A DNA stretch of 31,155 bases from an uncultured Eubacteriales bacterium (GTDB taxonomy: Bacteria; Bacillota; Clostridia; Christensenellales; CAG-138). Positions 24,218-31,155 of the stretch are shown here, one piece after another (position 1 is the stretch's first letter; each line of letters starts with the position of its first letter). The notes under the pieces are model-generated. The model was not told where the DNA came from and did not search any database. It saw only the letters and a program-made list of their open reading frames with translations. A program made the translations under genes and the position numbers. The DNA is taken from the NCBI GenBank assembly GCA_900542615.1, contig UQOG01000009.1, positions 1 to 31,155 of the forward strand, read 5' to 3'.

Positions 24218-24900
24218 TCTACCTCAAACTTGTACCCTACCCCGTAAATGGTCTTGATGCTCCAATTCAAGCCGGTGTTGTCCAGCTTGGCCCGGATGCG
24301 CTTGATATGGGTATCCACCGTCCGGGTCTCGCCGGCAAAGTCATACCCCCAGACCCGGTTGAGCAGCTGCTCCCGTGTAAACACCTGGCCGGGATTGGAG
24401 GCCAGCATATATAGGATCTCGATCTCCTTGGGGGTGCAGATGATGGGTTTGCCCCGCAGGGTCACGGTATAGCTCTTGATGTCGATCACCAGCTCCTGAT
24501 GCACCACGCAGCCATCGTCGCTGCTCTGCTGCTGCTCGCTGGTGCGGCGGAGCACCGCCTTGATCCGGGCTACCACCTCCCGGGGGCTGAAGGGCTTAAC
24601 GATATAATCGTCCGCGCCCAACTCCAGGCCCAGGATCCGGTCGATCTCCTCCCCCTTGGCCGTCAGCATGATGATGGGCACCCGGGAGGTCTTGCGGATG
24701 GTCTTGCATACGTCCGTGCCGCTCATCTCCGGCATCATGATATCCAGCACGCACAGGGCGATCTCCCCATCCAGGGCCTCCACGGCCGCCTTGCCATCGT
24801 ATACGTCCACCGTATCGTAGCCCTCGGCCTTTAAATATATCCCCAGGGATTCATGTACCACCCGGTCGTCATCGGCGATAAGGATCTTATTGGCGCTCAT
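24214..24900 (-). CDS. PhoB/OmpR-type response regulator (system 1)
   Basis: A 228-aa regulator with a receiver domain (Asp10/Asp11 acidic pocket, phosphorylation site Asp53 in VLDIMMP, Lys102 in YIVKPF). It is followed by a winged-helix DNA-binding domain ending in TIYGVGYKFEVE. The ATG at 24900 was chosen for AGGAGG eight bases upstream and the family-typical start MSANKILIADDD. An open extension upstream to about 25062 has no homology. It is followed by its kinase with an ATGA overlap. The middle of its receiver shares a 50-base identical DNA tract with the second regulator at 27182-27231. Confidence 0.95.
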   Translation of the reverse strand: MSANKILIADDDRVVHESLGIYLKAEGYDTVDVYDGKAAVEALDGEIALCVLDIMMPEMSGTDVCKTIRKTSRVPIIMLTAKGEEIDRILGLELGADDYIVKPFSPREVVARIKAVLRRTSEQQQSSDDGCVVHQELVIDIKSYTVTLRGKPIICTPKEIEILYMLASNPGQVFTREQLLNRVWGYDFAGETRTVDTHIKRIRAKLDNTGLNWSIKTIYGVGYKFEVE

Positions 24901-24948
24901 ATCTGCCTCCTGTGTCAGCATTGTATCCTTGGTTTCTGGCATGTTTAT

Positions 24949-24976
24949 AGTATAGCACATCCAATCCCCTTGAAAA
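24949..24976 (-). promoter_or_regulatory. Extended -10 promoter before response regulator 1
   Basis: On the minus strand TTTTCA (24971-24976), a 16-base spacer and TATACT (24949-24954), directly preceded by TGC as an extended -10. It lies in the 94-base gap between the two two-component systems, so system 1 need not depend on read-through from system 2. Confidence 0.6.
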
Positions 24977-24994
24977 GGCCGGCCCATTCCTTTT

Positions 24995-26770
24995 TCACAG
25001 ATTCTCCCCATTTTTTTCGCCCGCCGCCAGGCCGTCTCCCGGCTTGGACAGGGTGAAGGCAAAGGTCACGGTACCGTCCTGGCTTTCCACCCAGATCCGT
25101 TCCCCCATACGGGTCATGATCTCATAGGCGATGGACAGGCCCAACCCCGTGCCGCCCCCGGAATGGGATTGGTCCACCTTATAGAACCGCTCGAACAGAT
25201 GGGCAAGATCCCGCTCCTGGATCTCCCCTTGGTTGGAGACCCGGACCTCCAGCTTTTCGCCCTGGTCCAGCACCCCCAGGCAAATCGCCCCGTTTCCTTC
25301 CCCATGCTTGATGGCGTTGTCCAGCAAGGCGATGAGCACCTGCTCGGTGCGGTCCGGGTTCGCATAGGCCTTTGGGCAATGTTCCGGCACGGATATCTGC
25401 ACCCGGCAGCCCTTTTCCCGTGCCGCGGCTTCGTAGCGGTCCGCCACGTCATAGACCAGTTCATCCACCCGCAGGGGTTGCTTGGTCAGGGCGACGGCGC
25501 CGGACTGGAGCCGGGACAGCTCCAGCAGGTCGTCGATCAGCCGGGAAAGGCGCATGGACTCATGAAGGATATAGCCATAGTATCTGGCCTGATCCTTTGG
25601 ATCTTGCACCAAGCCATCGTTCAGGGCGTCCGCAAGCCCCCGAATGGAAGCGAGGGGGGTGCGCAGTTCATGGGACACGTTGGCCACATAATCCCTACGG
25701 GTCTTCTCCAGCCTGGCGGCCTCGGTTACATCCTGGATCAGCAGCACCGCCCCTTCTATGCGGCTCCCCTCCTCCAGGGGGGAATAGGTGCAGCGCAGGG
25801 TGGTCTCGCTCCAGGGCAGCTCCTGCACCGGGGTTTCCTTTCCCGCCAATACTGCGGACAGGCCCGCCTGTAGGCTGGGCCACAGCTTGCAAACCCCGAT
25901 CTGCTCTTCCGCCTTGAGCCCCAGCAGCTCCCAGGCCGCAGGGTTTTTCTGCTGCACCTGCCCTTGGGCGTCAAAGGAAATGATCCCTTCCCGCAGCCCG
26001 TTGAGGGTGGAGACCAGCCGGTTCCGTTCAAAGGTCAGGTCCTCGATGGTGGCGGATAGGGTGGCGCTCAGATAATTCAGGGAGCGGCCCAGGCTTTGCA
26101 GCTCCTGGCTGCCCTGCTCCGGCGCCCGTATGCTGAAATCCCCGCCCGCCATGGCGGTGGCGATATCCCGCATCTTACGGATGGGCCGCACCAAGTTGCT
26201 GGAAAACACGTAAATCGGCGCCGCCATGATGGCCATGACCCCCGCCATGCTGATCAGCAGGGCCACCAGCAGGCTATTGATGGCCGCCCGCACCTCCCCC
26301 AAGGGTTTGATCAAGAACACCGCCCCGATCACGTTATCAAAGCGGCTGTACACAGGCTCCGCAATGATTACCCCCTGGTTGTCGCTATTGGGAGAATATA
26401 GGGCATGGCCTTCCATCACATCCGGCAGGTAGGCGGAAAGCAGCGCGTTTACATTCTCCAGCTCCTCCTGCTTGGGGTAGACCATCAGCTCCCCCCGGGC
26501 ATTGTACACGTACACCGCCGCATCCCAGATATGATACCCGGAACCAATGGCCCGGCCGTACATTTCCGCATTGATATAGCCTTGCAGATATTCCCCGGTC
26601 AGCTCCGCGATAAATTCCGCCCGGGGGGCCATCTCCTGGGCCTTGATCCTGGTGAATACGGTACGGCCGTAAAAGTTGAAGGCAATGGCCGTCAAGGCCG
26701 CGCTTAAAATGACCGTGAGCAGGGTCACGGTCAAAGATTTGCCCAGGATGGTATTTTTGACGGGTCTCAT
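24995..26770 (-). CDS. PhoR-type sensor histidine kinase (system 2)
   Basis: A 591-aa kinase with the same plan as system 1: helix 1 about 13-34, extracellular region to about 163, helix 2 about 165-190, HAMP, a PAS-like part (250-350) and His367 in YVANVSHELRTPL. The ATPase domain has NAIKHGEGNG and GTGLGLSIAYE. The start at 26770 gives an ATGA overlap with the regulator stop, just as in system 1. A start at 26779 adding three residues is possible. The sensor domains of the two kinases are only weakly alike, which suggests different signals. Confidence 0.93.
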   Translation of the reverse strand: MRPVKNTILGKSLTVTLLTVILSAALTAIAFNFYGRTVFTRIKAQEMAPRAEFIAELTGEYLQGYINAEMYGRAIGSGYHIWDAAVYVYNARGELMVYPKQEELENVNALLSAYLPDVMEGHALYSPNSDNQGVIIAEPVYSRFDNVIGAVFLIKPLGEVRAAINSLLVALLISMAGVMAIMAAPIYVFSSNLVRPIRKMRDIATAMAGGDFSIRAPEQGSQELQSLGRSLNYLSATLSATIEDLTFERNRLVSTLNGLREGIISFDAQGQVQQKNPAAWELLGLKAEEQIGVCKLWPSLQAGLSAVLAGKETPVQELPWSETTLRCTYSPLEEGSRIEGAVLLIQDVTEAARLEKTRRDYVANVSHELRTPLASIRGLADALNDGLVQDPKDQARYYGYILHESMRLSRLIDDLLELSRLQSGAVALTKQPLRVDELVYDVADRYEAAAREKGCRVQISVPEHCPKAYANPDRTEQVLIALLDNAIKHGEGNGAICLGVLDQGEKLEVRVSNQGEIQERDLAHLFERFYKVDQSHSGGGTGLGLSIAYEIMTRMGERIWVESQDGTVTFAFTLSKPGDGLAAGEKNGENL

Positions 26771-27459
26771 TCTCCGCATTCGAATTTGTATCCCACTCCA
26801 TATACGGTCCGAATGCCCCAGTTCACGCCTTCCTGGGGCAGCTTCTGCCGGATGCGCTTGATTTGGGTATCCACCGCCCGGGTGTCCCCAAAGAAATCAT
26901 ACCCCCATACCTGGGAAAGCATCTGCTCCCGGTCGAACACCCGGCCAGGCTTGGAGGCCAGCAGGTACAGGATCTCCACCTCCTTGGGGGTAAACTGCAC
27001 CGGCTCCCCATGGATGCGCACATCGTAATTGGAGATGTTGATCTCCAGCCCCGGAAAGCGCAGCACCTTTTCCAGCTCCTCCTTGGCTGCGCTGAACCGG
27101 CGCAGCACCGCCTTGACTCGGGCCACTACCTCCCGGGCGCTGAAGGGCTTGACGATATAGTCGTCCGCCCCCAGCTCCAGCCCCAGGATCCGGTCGATCT
27201 CCTCCCCCTTGGCCGTCAGCATGATGATGGGGGTACGGCTGGTAGCCCGAATCTCCCTGCAGACGTCCACGCCGCTTTTCTTGGGCATCATGATATCCAG
27301 GATGATGAGATCCGGCTTATAGCTTTCCGCCAAGTCCGTGGCTTCCTGCCCATCCATGGCGGAGCAAAATTCAAAGCCTTCATTTTTCAGATAGACCCCT
27401 AGGGTCTCATGGATCATGGGCTGATCGTCGCAGATCAAAATGCGCTGCGGGCCTGGCAT
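26767..27459 (-). CDS. PhoB/OmpR-type response regulator (system 2)
   Basis: A 230-aa regulator with receiver (Asp11/Asp12 pocket, phosphorylation site Asp55 in ILDIMMP, Lys104 in YIVKPF) and winged-helix output domain ending in TVYGVGYKFECGE. It is close to the regulator of system 1, with a run of identical residues around LGADDYIVKPFS. The ATG at 27459 has GAGGTG upstream. Its promoter at 27535-27563 is divergent from that of the CotH-type lipoprotein gene, which makes the lipoprotein a natural candidate target. Confidence 0.95.
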   Translation of the reverse strand: MPGPQRILICDDQPMIHETLGVYLKNEGFEFCSAMDGQEATDLAESYKPDLIILDIMMPKKSGVDVCREIRATSRTPIIMLTAKGEEIDRILGLELGADDYIVKPFSAREVVARVKAVLRRFSAAKEELEKVLRFPGLEINISNYDVRIHGEPVQFTPKEVEILYLLASKPGRVFDREQMLSQVWGYDFFGDTRAVDTQIKRIRQKLPQEGVNWGIRTVYGVGYKFECGE

Positions 27460-27534
27460 ATGCTCACCTCTCGCTCCTATTTTTCCCCGGCGGGAACCCG
27501 GCCCCGCCGATTATTCACAGGTTTTTCTGCTTCC

Positions 27535-27563
27535 ATTATACGGTTCTTTACCGCCCGGCGCAA
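27535..27563 (-). promoter_or_regulatory. Promoter of response regulator 2
   Basis: On the minus strand TTGCGC (27558-27563), a 17-base spacer and a perfect TATAAT (27535-27540). The leader to the ATG at 27459 is about 70 bases and contains a GC hairpin (CGGCGGG/CCCGCCG). Confidence 0.7.
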
Positions 27564-27658
27564 CCTTCCCTTGGCCGTTGCCATAATTGTACCCAATTGC
27601 GTCATATTCCGGCCGGGCCTTCCCGGCGCAGCAAACAAGATTGTTCATGATTTCCCGG

Positions 27659-27687
27659 CTTTCAATTACCCGTATCTATGCTATAAT
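27659..27687 (+). promoter_or_regulatory. Extended -10 promoter abutting the CotH-type gene
   Basis: TATAAT (27682-27687) is preceded by TGC, giving an extended -10. A weak CTTTCA (27659-27664) stands 17 bases upstream. Only six bases separate the -10 box from the ATG at 27694, so the start of transcription would fall on or next to the A of the ATG. Confidence 0.6.
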
Positions 27688-27693
27688 ATTGCC

Positions 27694-30600
27694 ATGCGTA
27701 CAGATAGAATTTTCCGTCGAATAGCCCCTATTTGGATCCTACTGCTTTTGCTGCCGGCCCTTTGTGCCGGTTGCGGCAGCCTGCCGGTTTCCGGCCAGGC
27801 CGCGGGCCAGGCCCTGGTGATCAACGAGGTGGTTTCCTCCAACTCGGTTTCCCTCTCCCACCCGGAGCTGGGCTCCCCGGACTGGATCGAACTGTATAAC
27901 GGCACCAACGCCGCCATCGACCTGTCCGGCTTCGGCCTGAGCGACAATGTGAAGGAGCCCCACAAATGGACCTTCCCAGCGGGCACGACCATCCCGGCGG
28001 GGGGGTATCTGCTGGTATATGCGTGCAGCTATACCGGCGAAGACGATAGCCTTTTGTGCACCGATTTCGCCCTATCAAAAAACGGCGAATCCCTCCTGCT
28101 CACCGACGCCTATTACGCCATTTTGCAGCAGGTGGATCTGCCCGCCTTGCTGCCGGATGTTTCCTATGCCCGGGACGCTTCCGGCCAATATGGCTATTGC
28201 TCGGACCCCACCCCCGGCAAGGAAAATGGGGAAGTGGTCTTTTCCTCCGCTGCGGACGCCATTACCGCCGGTACCTCCGACGCCCTGTCCATCTCCGAAT
28301 GTATGCCCAAGGCCGGGGCTTGCCTGGCCCCGGATGGAAAGGCCTATCCCTGGGCCGAGCTGTATAACAGCGGGGATACGCCCCTGCTGCTTTCCGACTA
28401 CTATCTTTCCGACAACATCCACGAGCCCCTCAAGTGGCGGCTGCCCGGCGCCACCCTGGAGGCCGGCGCTTACGTGACCATATGGTTCTCCGGGGACGAA
28501 GGCAAAGACGGCATCCACGCAGGCTTTCGCCTGGGCTCCTCCGACGACACCCTGGTGCTCAGCGACAGCACGGGCAATCAGATCTCCATCCTCACCTGGC
28601 CCATGGACCAGATCCCGGAGGGAGTATGCGTATTGCCCGGCGGCCAATATACCGCCCAGGCCACCCCCGGCCAGCCCAACAGCCAGGCCGGGCTGTTCTC
28701 CTCCCTGGAATTTGCGCCCGCAGGGGCGGACGCGGCGGTGCGCATCCAGGAGCTTCTGCTCCACAACCAATACAGCCTCCGGGACGAGACCGGGGAGCGG
28801 CCCCCCTGGGTGGAGCTCTATAACAGCGGCGGCCAGGCCGTATCCCTTTCGGGCTGCTACCTGAGCGACGACCCGGAGAACCCCTTCAAATGGGGCTTCC
28901 CGGAAGATACCAGCATACAGCCCGGCCAGTACTTGGTCATTTTCCTCTCCGGCAAAGAAGCCGCCGGGGACGCCCTGCATACCAGCTTCCGCCTGTCGGA
29001 TTCCGACGAGGCCCTGGTCTTTACCCAAACCAGCGCCATGACCCGGGAGCAATGGGACCTGCCCGCCCAATTGGGGGATAACGTATCCATGGGCCTTACG
29101 GCGGACGGATCCATCGCCTACTTCACCACCCCCACCCCAGGGGCGGCCAATACCACCCATAGCTTTACCGAGCCCCTAAACGCGGGCTACACGGATATGG
29201 AGGGGGTCTATATCAGCGAGGTCTCCGCGGTGAGCGCCGCGAAAAGCGGCAAGGCGGACTGGATCGAGCTGCACAATGCCTCGGGCAGCAAGGTGGACCT
29301 GGCGGGCTGGCACCTGAGCGACGATGCGGACGACCTGCAAAAGTGTACCCTGGAATCCATGACCCTGGACGCCGGCGGTTACGGCGTCGTTACCGCCTCT
29401 TCCAGCACCGCAAAGGGCGCGACAGCGCCCTTTGGTATATCCCTCACCGGTGAGACCCTGTTCCTTTCCGACGCCCAGGGCAATATCCGGGATGTATTCC
29501 AAACCGGCGCCCTCCGGCTCGGGGTCACCGCCGGCCGTTCCGCCGGCAGCGCCAGCCGGGTCTATTATGCCGAGGCCACCCGGGGGGGTGCCAATGGTGC
29601 GCAAAGCTATACCGGCTTTTTGCCCACCCCGGTGTTCTCGGAGATGGGGCTCTATCACGACCAGCCCTTCTCCCTGACCATCACCTGCGACGCCCCGGAC
29701 GCCACCATCCACTATACCCTGGACGGCAGCGAGCCCACGGAGGCCTCCCCCGTCTATACCGGCCCCCTCGCCATCCAGGAGAATACCCCGGTCCGGGCCA
29801 AGGCCTTTGGCGGGGGCCTCCTATCCAGCGACGTGGCCACCGCCACCTACCTTTTCGAGACCCCCCATACCCTGCCGGTGGTCTGCCTAAGCGCCCAATC
29901 CGACGACTGGGACGCCATGTATTCCGTGACGGAACGCAAGCTTCGGGTGGAAAAGCCCGGGCATTTCGCCTACTATGAAACCGACGGCGCCTTGGGCACC
30001 GCCTTTGGCTGCGGCCTTAGGGCCAGCGGCTCCTCCACCCTTTTGGCCAGGCAAAAATCCGTCGCCGTATTCCTCCGGGGGGCCTACGGCCAAAGCGAGA
30101 CGAATTATCCCTTTTTTACCGACAGCGACGTGACCGTTTTTTCCTCCCTGGTGCTGCGCAATTCCGGCCAGGACCGGGATAAGGCCCGGCTGCGGGACAG
30201 CTTCTTCTCTAAAGCTGTCAAAGGCCTGAACATGGAATACGCTGAAACCCGGCTGGTGATCGTATACGTAAACGGCCAATACTGGGGCATCTACGACCTG
30301 AACGAAAACCAGAACGAGGATTATATGGCCGCCCACTATGGGGTAGACCCGGACGCGGTGGACATCATCCGCCGGAACATCGAGGCCCTGGCCGGCCGCA
30401 ACAGCGAAAATAAGCGGGTGCGGGCCTGGGCCCTGGCCACGGATACCTCCAACCCGGATAAGTACGCCGAGTACATCCAGTGGGTGGACCCGGATTACTT
30501 TATCGATTATCTCATCGCCCAAACCTATTTTGCCAACGGGGACATGTTCAACCAAAAATACTGGCGCAGCCAGGATTATACCGTGCGCTGGCGGCCGGTC

Positions 30601-31068
30601 TATTACGACCTGGATCTGGCCCTATCCAGTTCCAGCCCCACCCGCAATATCCTGCCCAACTACTTCAACGCCGAGGGCATTCCCTCCCAGGACGGCTCCC
30701 TTACCAATATGGACCTGTATGTGGGCCTGCGGAAAAACCCGGACTGGTGCCTGGCCTTTGGGGAACGGTATGTCTACGTGGTCTACAACCAATTCGATCC
30801 CGACCGCCTGACCGCCATCCTGGACGACATGGTAAACCAGCTCCGGCCGGAAATGCAGCGGCACATCCAGCGCTGGGGCGCCCTCAGCTCCATGGACAAA
30901 TGGGAAAAGGAGGTGGCCGAGCTGCGGGAATGCCTGCAGGCGCGCCAATCCTACGCCCTGAAGTATCTCCAGCGGGAATTCGACTTTACGGATGAGCAAA
31001 TGGCCCAATGGGAGCAGGCCGCCAAGGCCGCCGCTTCCGGGGCTGCTTCCGCTACGCCTGCGCCCTGA
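27694..31068 (+). CDS. Large lipoprotein with four lamin-tail domains and a CotH kinase domain
   Basis: A 1124-aa exported protein. A lipoprotein signal peptide (residues 1-26, hydrophobic ILLLLLPA, lipobox LCAGC) puts the lipidated Cys at 27. Four lamin-tail-type beta domains follow, near residues 40-190, 197-335, 348-495 and 502-635. Each has the INE/ISE start, a WxELYN/WIELHN core, LSGxxLSD and a PxGxxVxxxSG strand. Residues 642-722 resemble the chitobiase/Fn3-like segment (ATIHYTLDGSEPTEASPVYTGPL). The CotH domain (about 725-1060) shows LVLRNSGQDRDKARLRDSF, GQYWGIYDLNE and the acidic YYDLDLALS. CotH of Bacillus is a spore-coat protein kinase. Secreted CotH-lamin-tail proteins are of unknown role. 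The C-terminus is Ala-rich. Confidence 0.88.
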   Translation: MRTDRIFRRIAPIWILLLLLPALCAGCGSLPVSGQAAGQALVINEVVSSNSVSLSHPELGSPDWIELYNGTNAAIDLSGFGLSDNVKEPHKWTFPAGTTIPAGGYLLVYACSYTGEDDSLLCTDFALSKNGESLLLTDAYYAILQQVDLPALLPDVSYARDASGQYGYCSDPTPGKENGEVVFSSAADAITAGTSDALSISECMPKAGACLAPDGKAYPWAELYNSGDTPLLLSDYYLSDNIHEPLKWRLPGATLEAGAYVTIWFSGDEGKDGIHAGFRLGSSDDTLVLSDSTGNQISILTWPMDQIPEGVCVLPGGQYTAQATPGQPNSQAGLFSSLEFAPAGADAAVRIQELLLHNQYSLRDETGERPPWVELYNSGGQAVSLSGCYLSDDPENPFKWGFPEDTSIQPGQYLVIFLSGKEAAGDALHTSFRLSDSDEALVFTQTSAMTREQWDLPAQLGDNVSMGLTADGSIAYFTTPTPGAANTTHSFTEPLNAGYTDMEGVYISEVSAVSAAKSGKADWIELHNASGSKVDLAGWHLSDDADDLQKCTLESMTLDAGGYGVVTASSSTAKGATAPFGISLTGETLFLSDAQGNIRDVFQTGALRLGVTAGRSAGSASRVYYAEATRGGANGAQSYTGFLPTPVFSEMGLYHDQPFSLTITCDAPDATIHYTLDGSEPTEASPVYTGPLAIQENTPVRAKAFGGGLLSSDVATATYLFETPHTLPVVCLSAQSDDWDAMYSVTERKLRVEKPGHFAYYETDGALGTAFGCGLRASGSSTLLARQKSVAVFLRGAYGQSETNYPFFTDSDVTVFSSLVLRNSGQDRDKARLRDSFFSKAVKGLNMEYAETRLVIVYVNGQYWGIYDLNENQNEDYMAAHYGVDPDAVDIIRRNIEALAGRNSENKRVRAWALATDTSNPDKYAEYIQWVDPDYFIDYLIAQTYFANGDMFNQKYWRSQDYTVRWRPVYYDLDLALSSSSPTRNILPNYFNAEGIPSQDGSLTNMDLYVGLRKNPDWCLAFGERYVYVVYNQFDPDRLTAILDDMVNQLRPEMQRHIQRWGALSSMDKWEKEVAELRECLQARQSYALKYLQREFDFTDEQMAQWEQAAKAAASGAASATPAP

Positions 31069-31114
31069 GGCGTCCGGGCCGGGGGGGCGGCGGGCGCGCA
31101 CAGCGCGCACAACG

Positions 31115-31142
31115 AGGGGCGGGGCCTTTTGGCCCCGCCCCT
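31115..31142 (+). terminator. GC hairpin after the CotH-type gene
   Basis: A perfect 12-base inverted repeat (31115-31126 with 31131-31142) around TTTT. It is preceded by a GCGCGC-ACA-GCGCGC hairpin (31094-31108). No T run follows, so termination is uncertain, and it may be a dispersed repeat like that at 8407-8434. Confidence 0.4.
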
Positions 31143-31155
31143 ACGTTGGTTTTGC

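Noticed and set aside
1..31155. CRISPR arrays, tRNA or rRNA genes, insertion sequences, phage genes
   Set aside because: No regularly spaced direct repeats, no cloverleaf with a typical T-loop, no rRNA motif and no transposase, integrase or phage structural product were recognised on either strand.

Overview
The window looks like two Gram-positive, Clostridia-type genome segments joined at about 7.67-7.72 kb. The left part (1 to about 7.67 kb) has the gene content and style of a Faecalibacterium/Gemmiger-like Oscillospiraceae genome: GC-rich, Arg mostly CGC, an mreBCD-PBP2 block, and a BspA-like surface protein with the SLH-like tail I associate with that group. The right part (about 7.7 kb to the end) is also GC-rich and clostridial, but it uses CGG often for Arg and favours GGG and CCC. 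It carries the murB-rapZ-whiA-dnaE block. The taxonomic guesses come from memory of these families, not from a search. The switch in codon style coincides with a gene on the left that loses its body at the join, so an assembly chimera or a recombination boundary must be considered.

Left part. The end of mreB is followed by a terminator-like hairpin, then mreC (TTG start), mreD and a PBP2-type transpeptidase, which together form the cell-elongation module. Next come a methylglyoxal synthase homologue with two altered active-site positions and a secreted leucine-rich-repeat protein. The latter's promoter has an 11-G tract between its -35 and -10 boxes. A bidirectional terminator separates this from a minus-strand pair: RNase HI and, translationally coupled to it, a small MnmA-like protein that has lost its catalytic motifs. 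A consensus promoter then drives a long leader and the start of an Arg/Pro-rich basic protein, possibly an RNase J N-terminus, which is cut off at the join.

Right part. There is a frameshifted GNAT acetyltransferase, a 108-bp palindromic element, a chloramphenicol-acetyltransferase-like gene and an alpha/beta hydrolase. The tightly packed minus-strand run is murB, rapZ, whiA, dnaE and an RlmD-type RNA methyltransferase, with no yvcK between rapZ and whiA. Upstream of murB lies an orphan membrane-anchored solute-binding protein, preceded by what looks like a structured leader RNA with its own promoter and intrinsic terminator. Further on, all on the minus strand, are two consecutive PhoB/PhoR-like two-component systems, a PflX-type radical SAM protein and an ABC exporter broken by a one-base frameshift. 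Divergent from the two-component genes is a large lipoprotein with four lamin-tail domains, a chitobiase-like segment and a CotH kinase domain. Its extended -10 box lies so close to the ATG that the mRNA may be leaderless.

The best candidates for new biology are the G-tract promoter of the surface protein, the degenerate MnmA-like protein coupled to RNase HI, the leader RNA at 19.0-19.2 kb, and the two-component/CotH-lamin-tail neighbourhood. No CRISPR array, tRNA, rRNA or insertion sequence was recognised.
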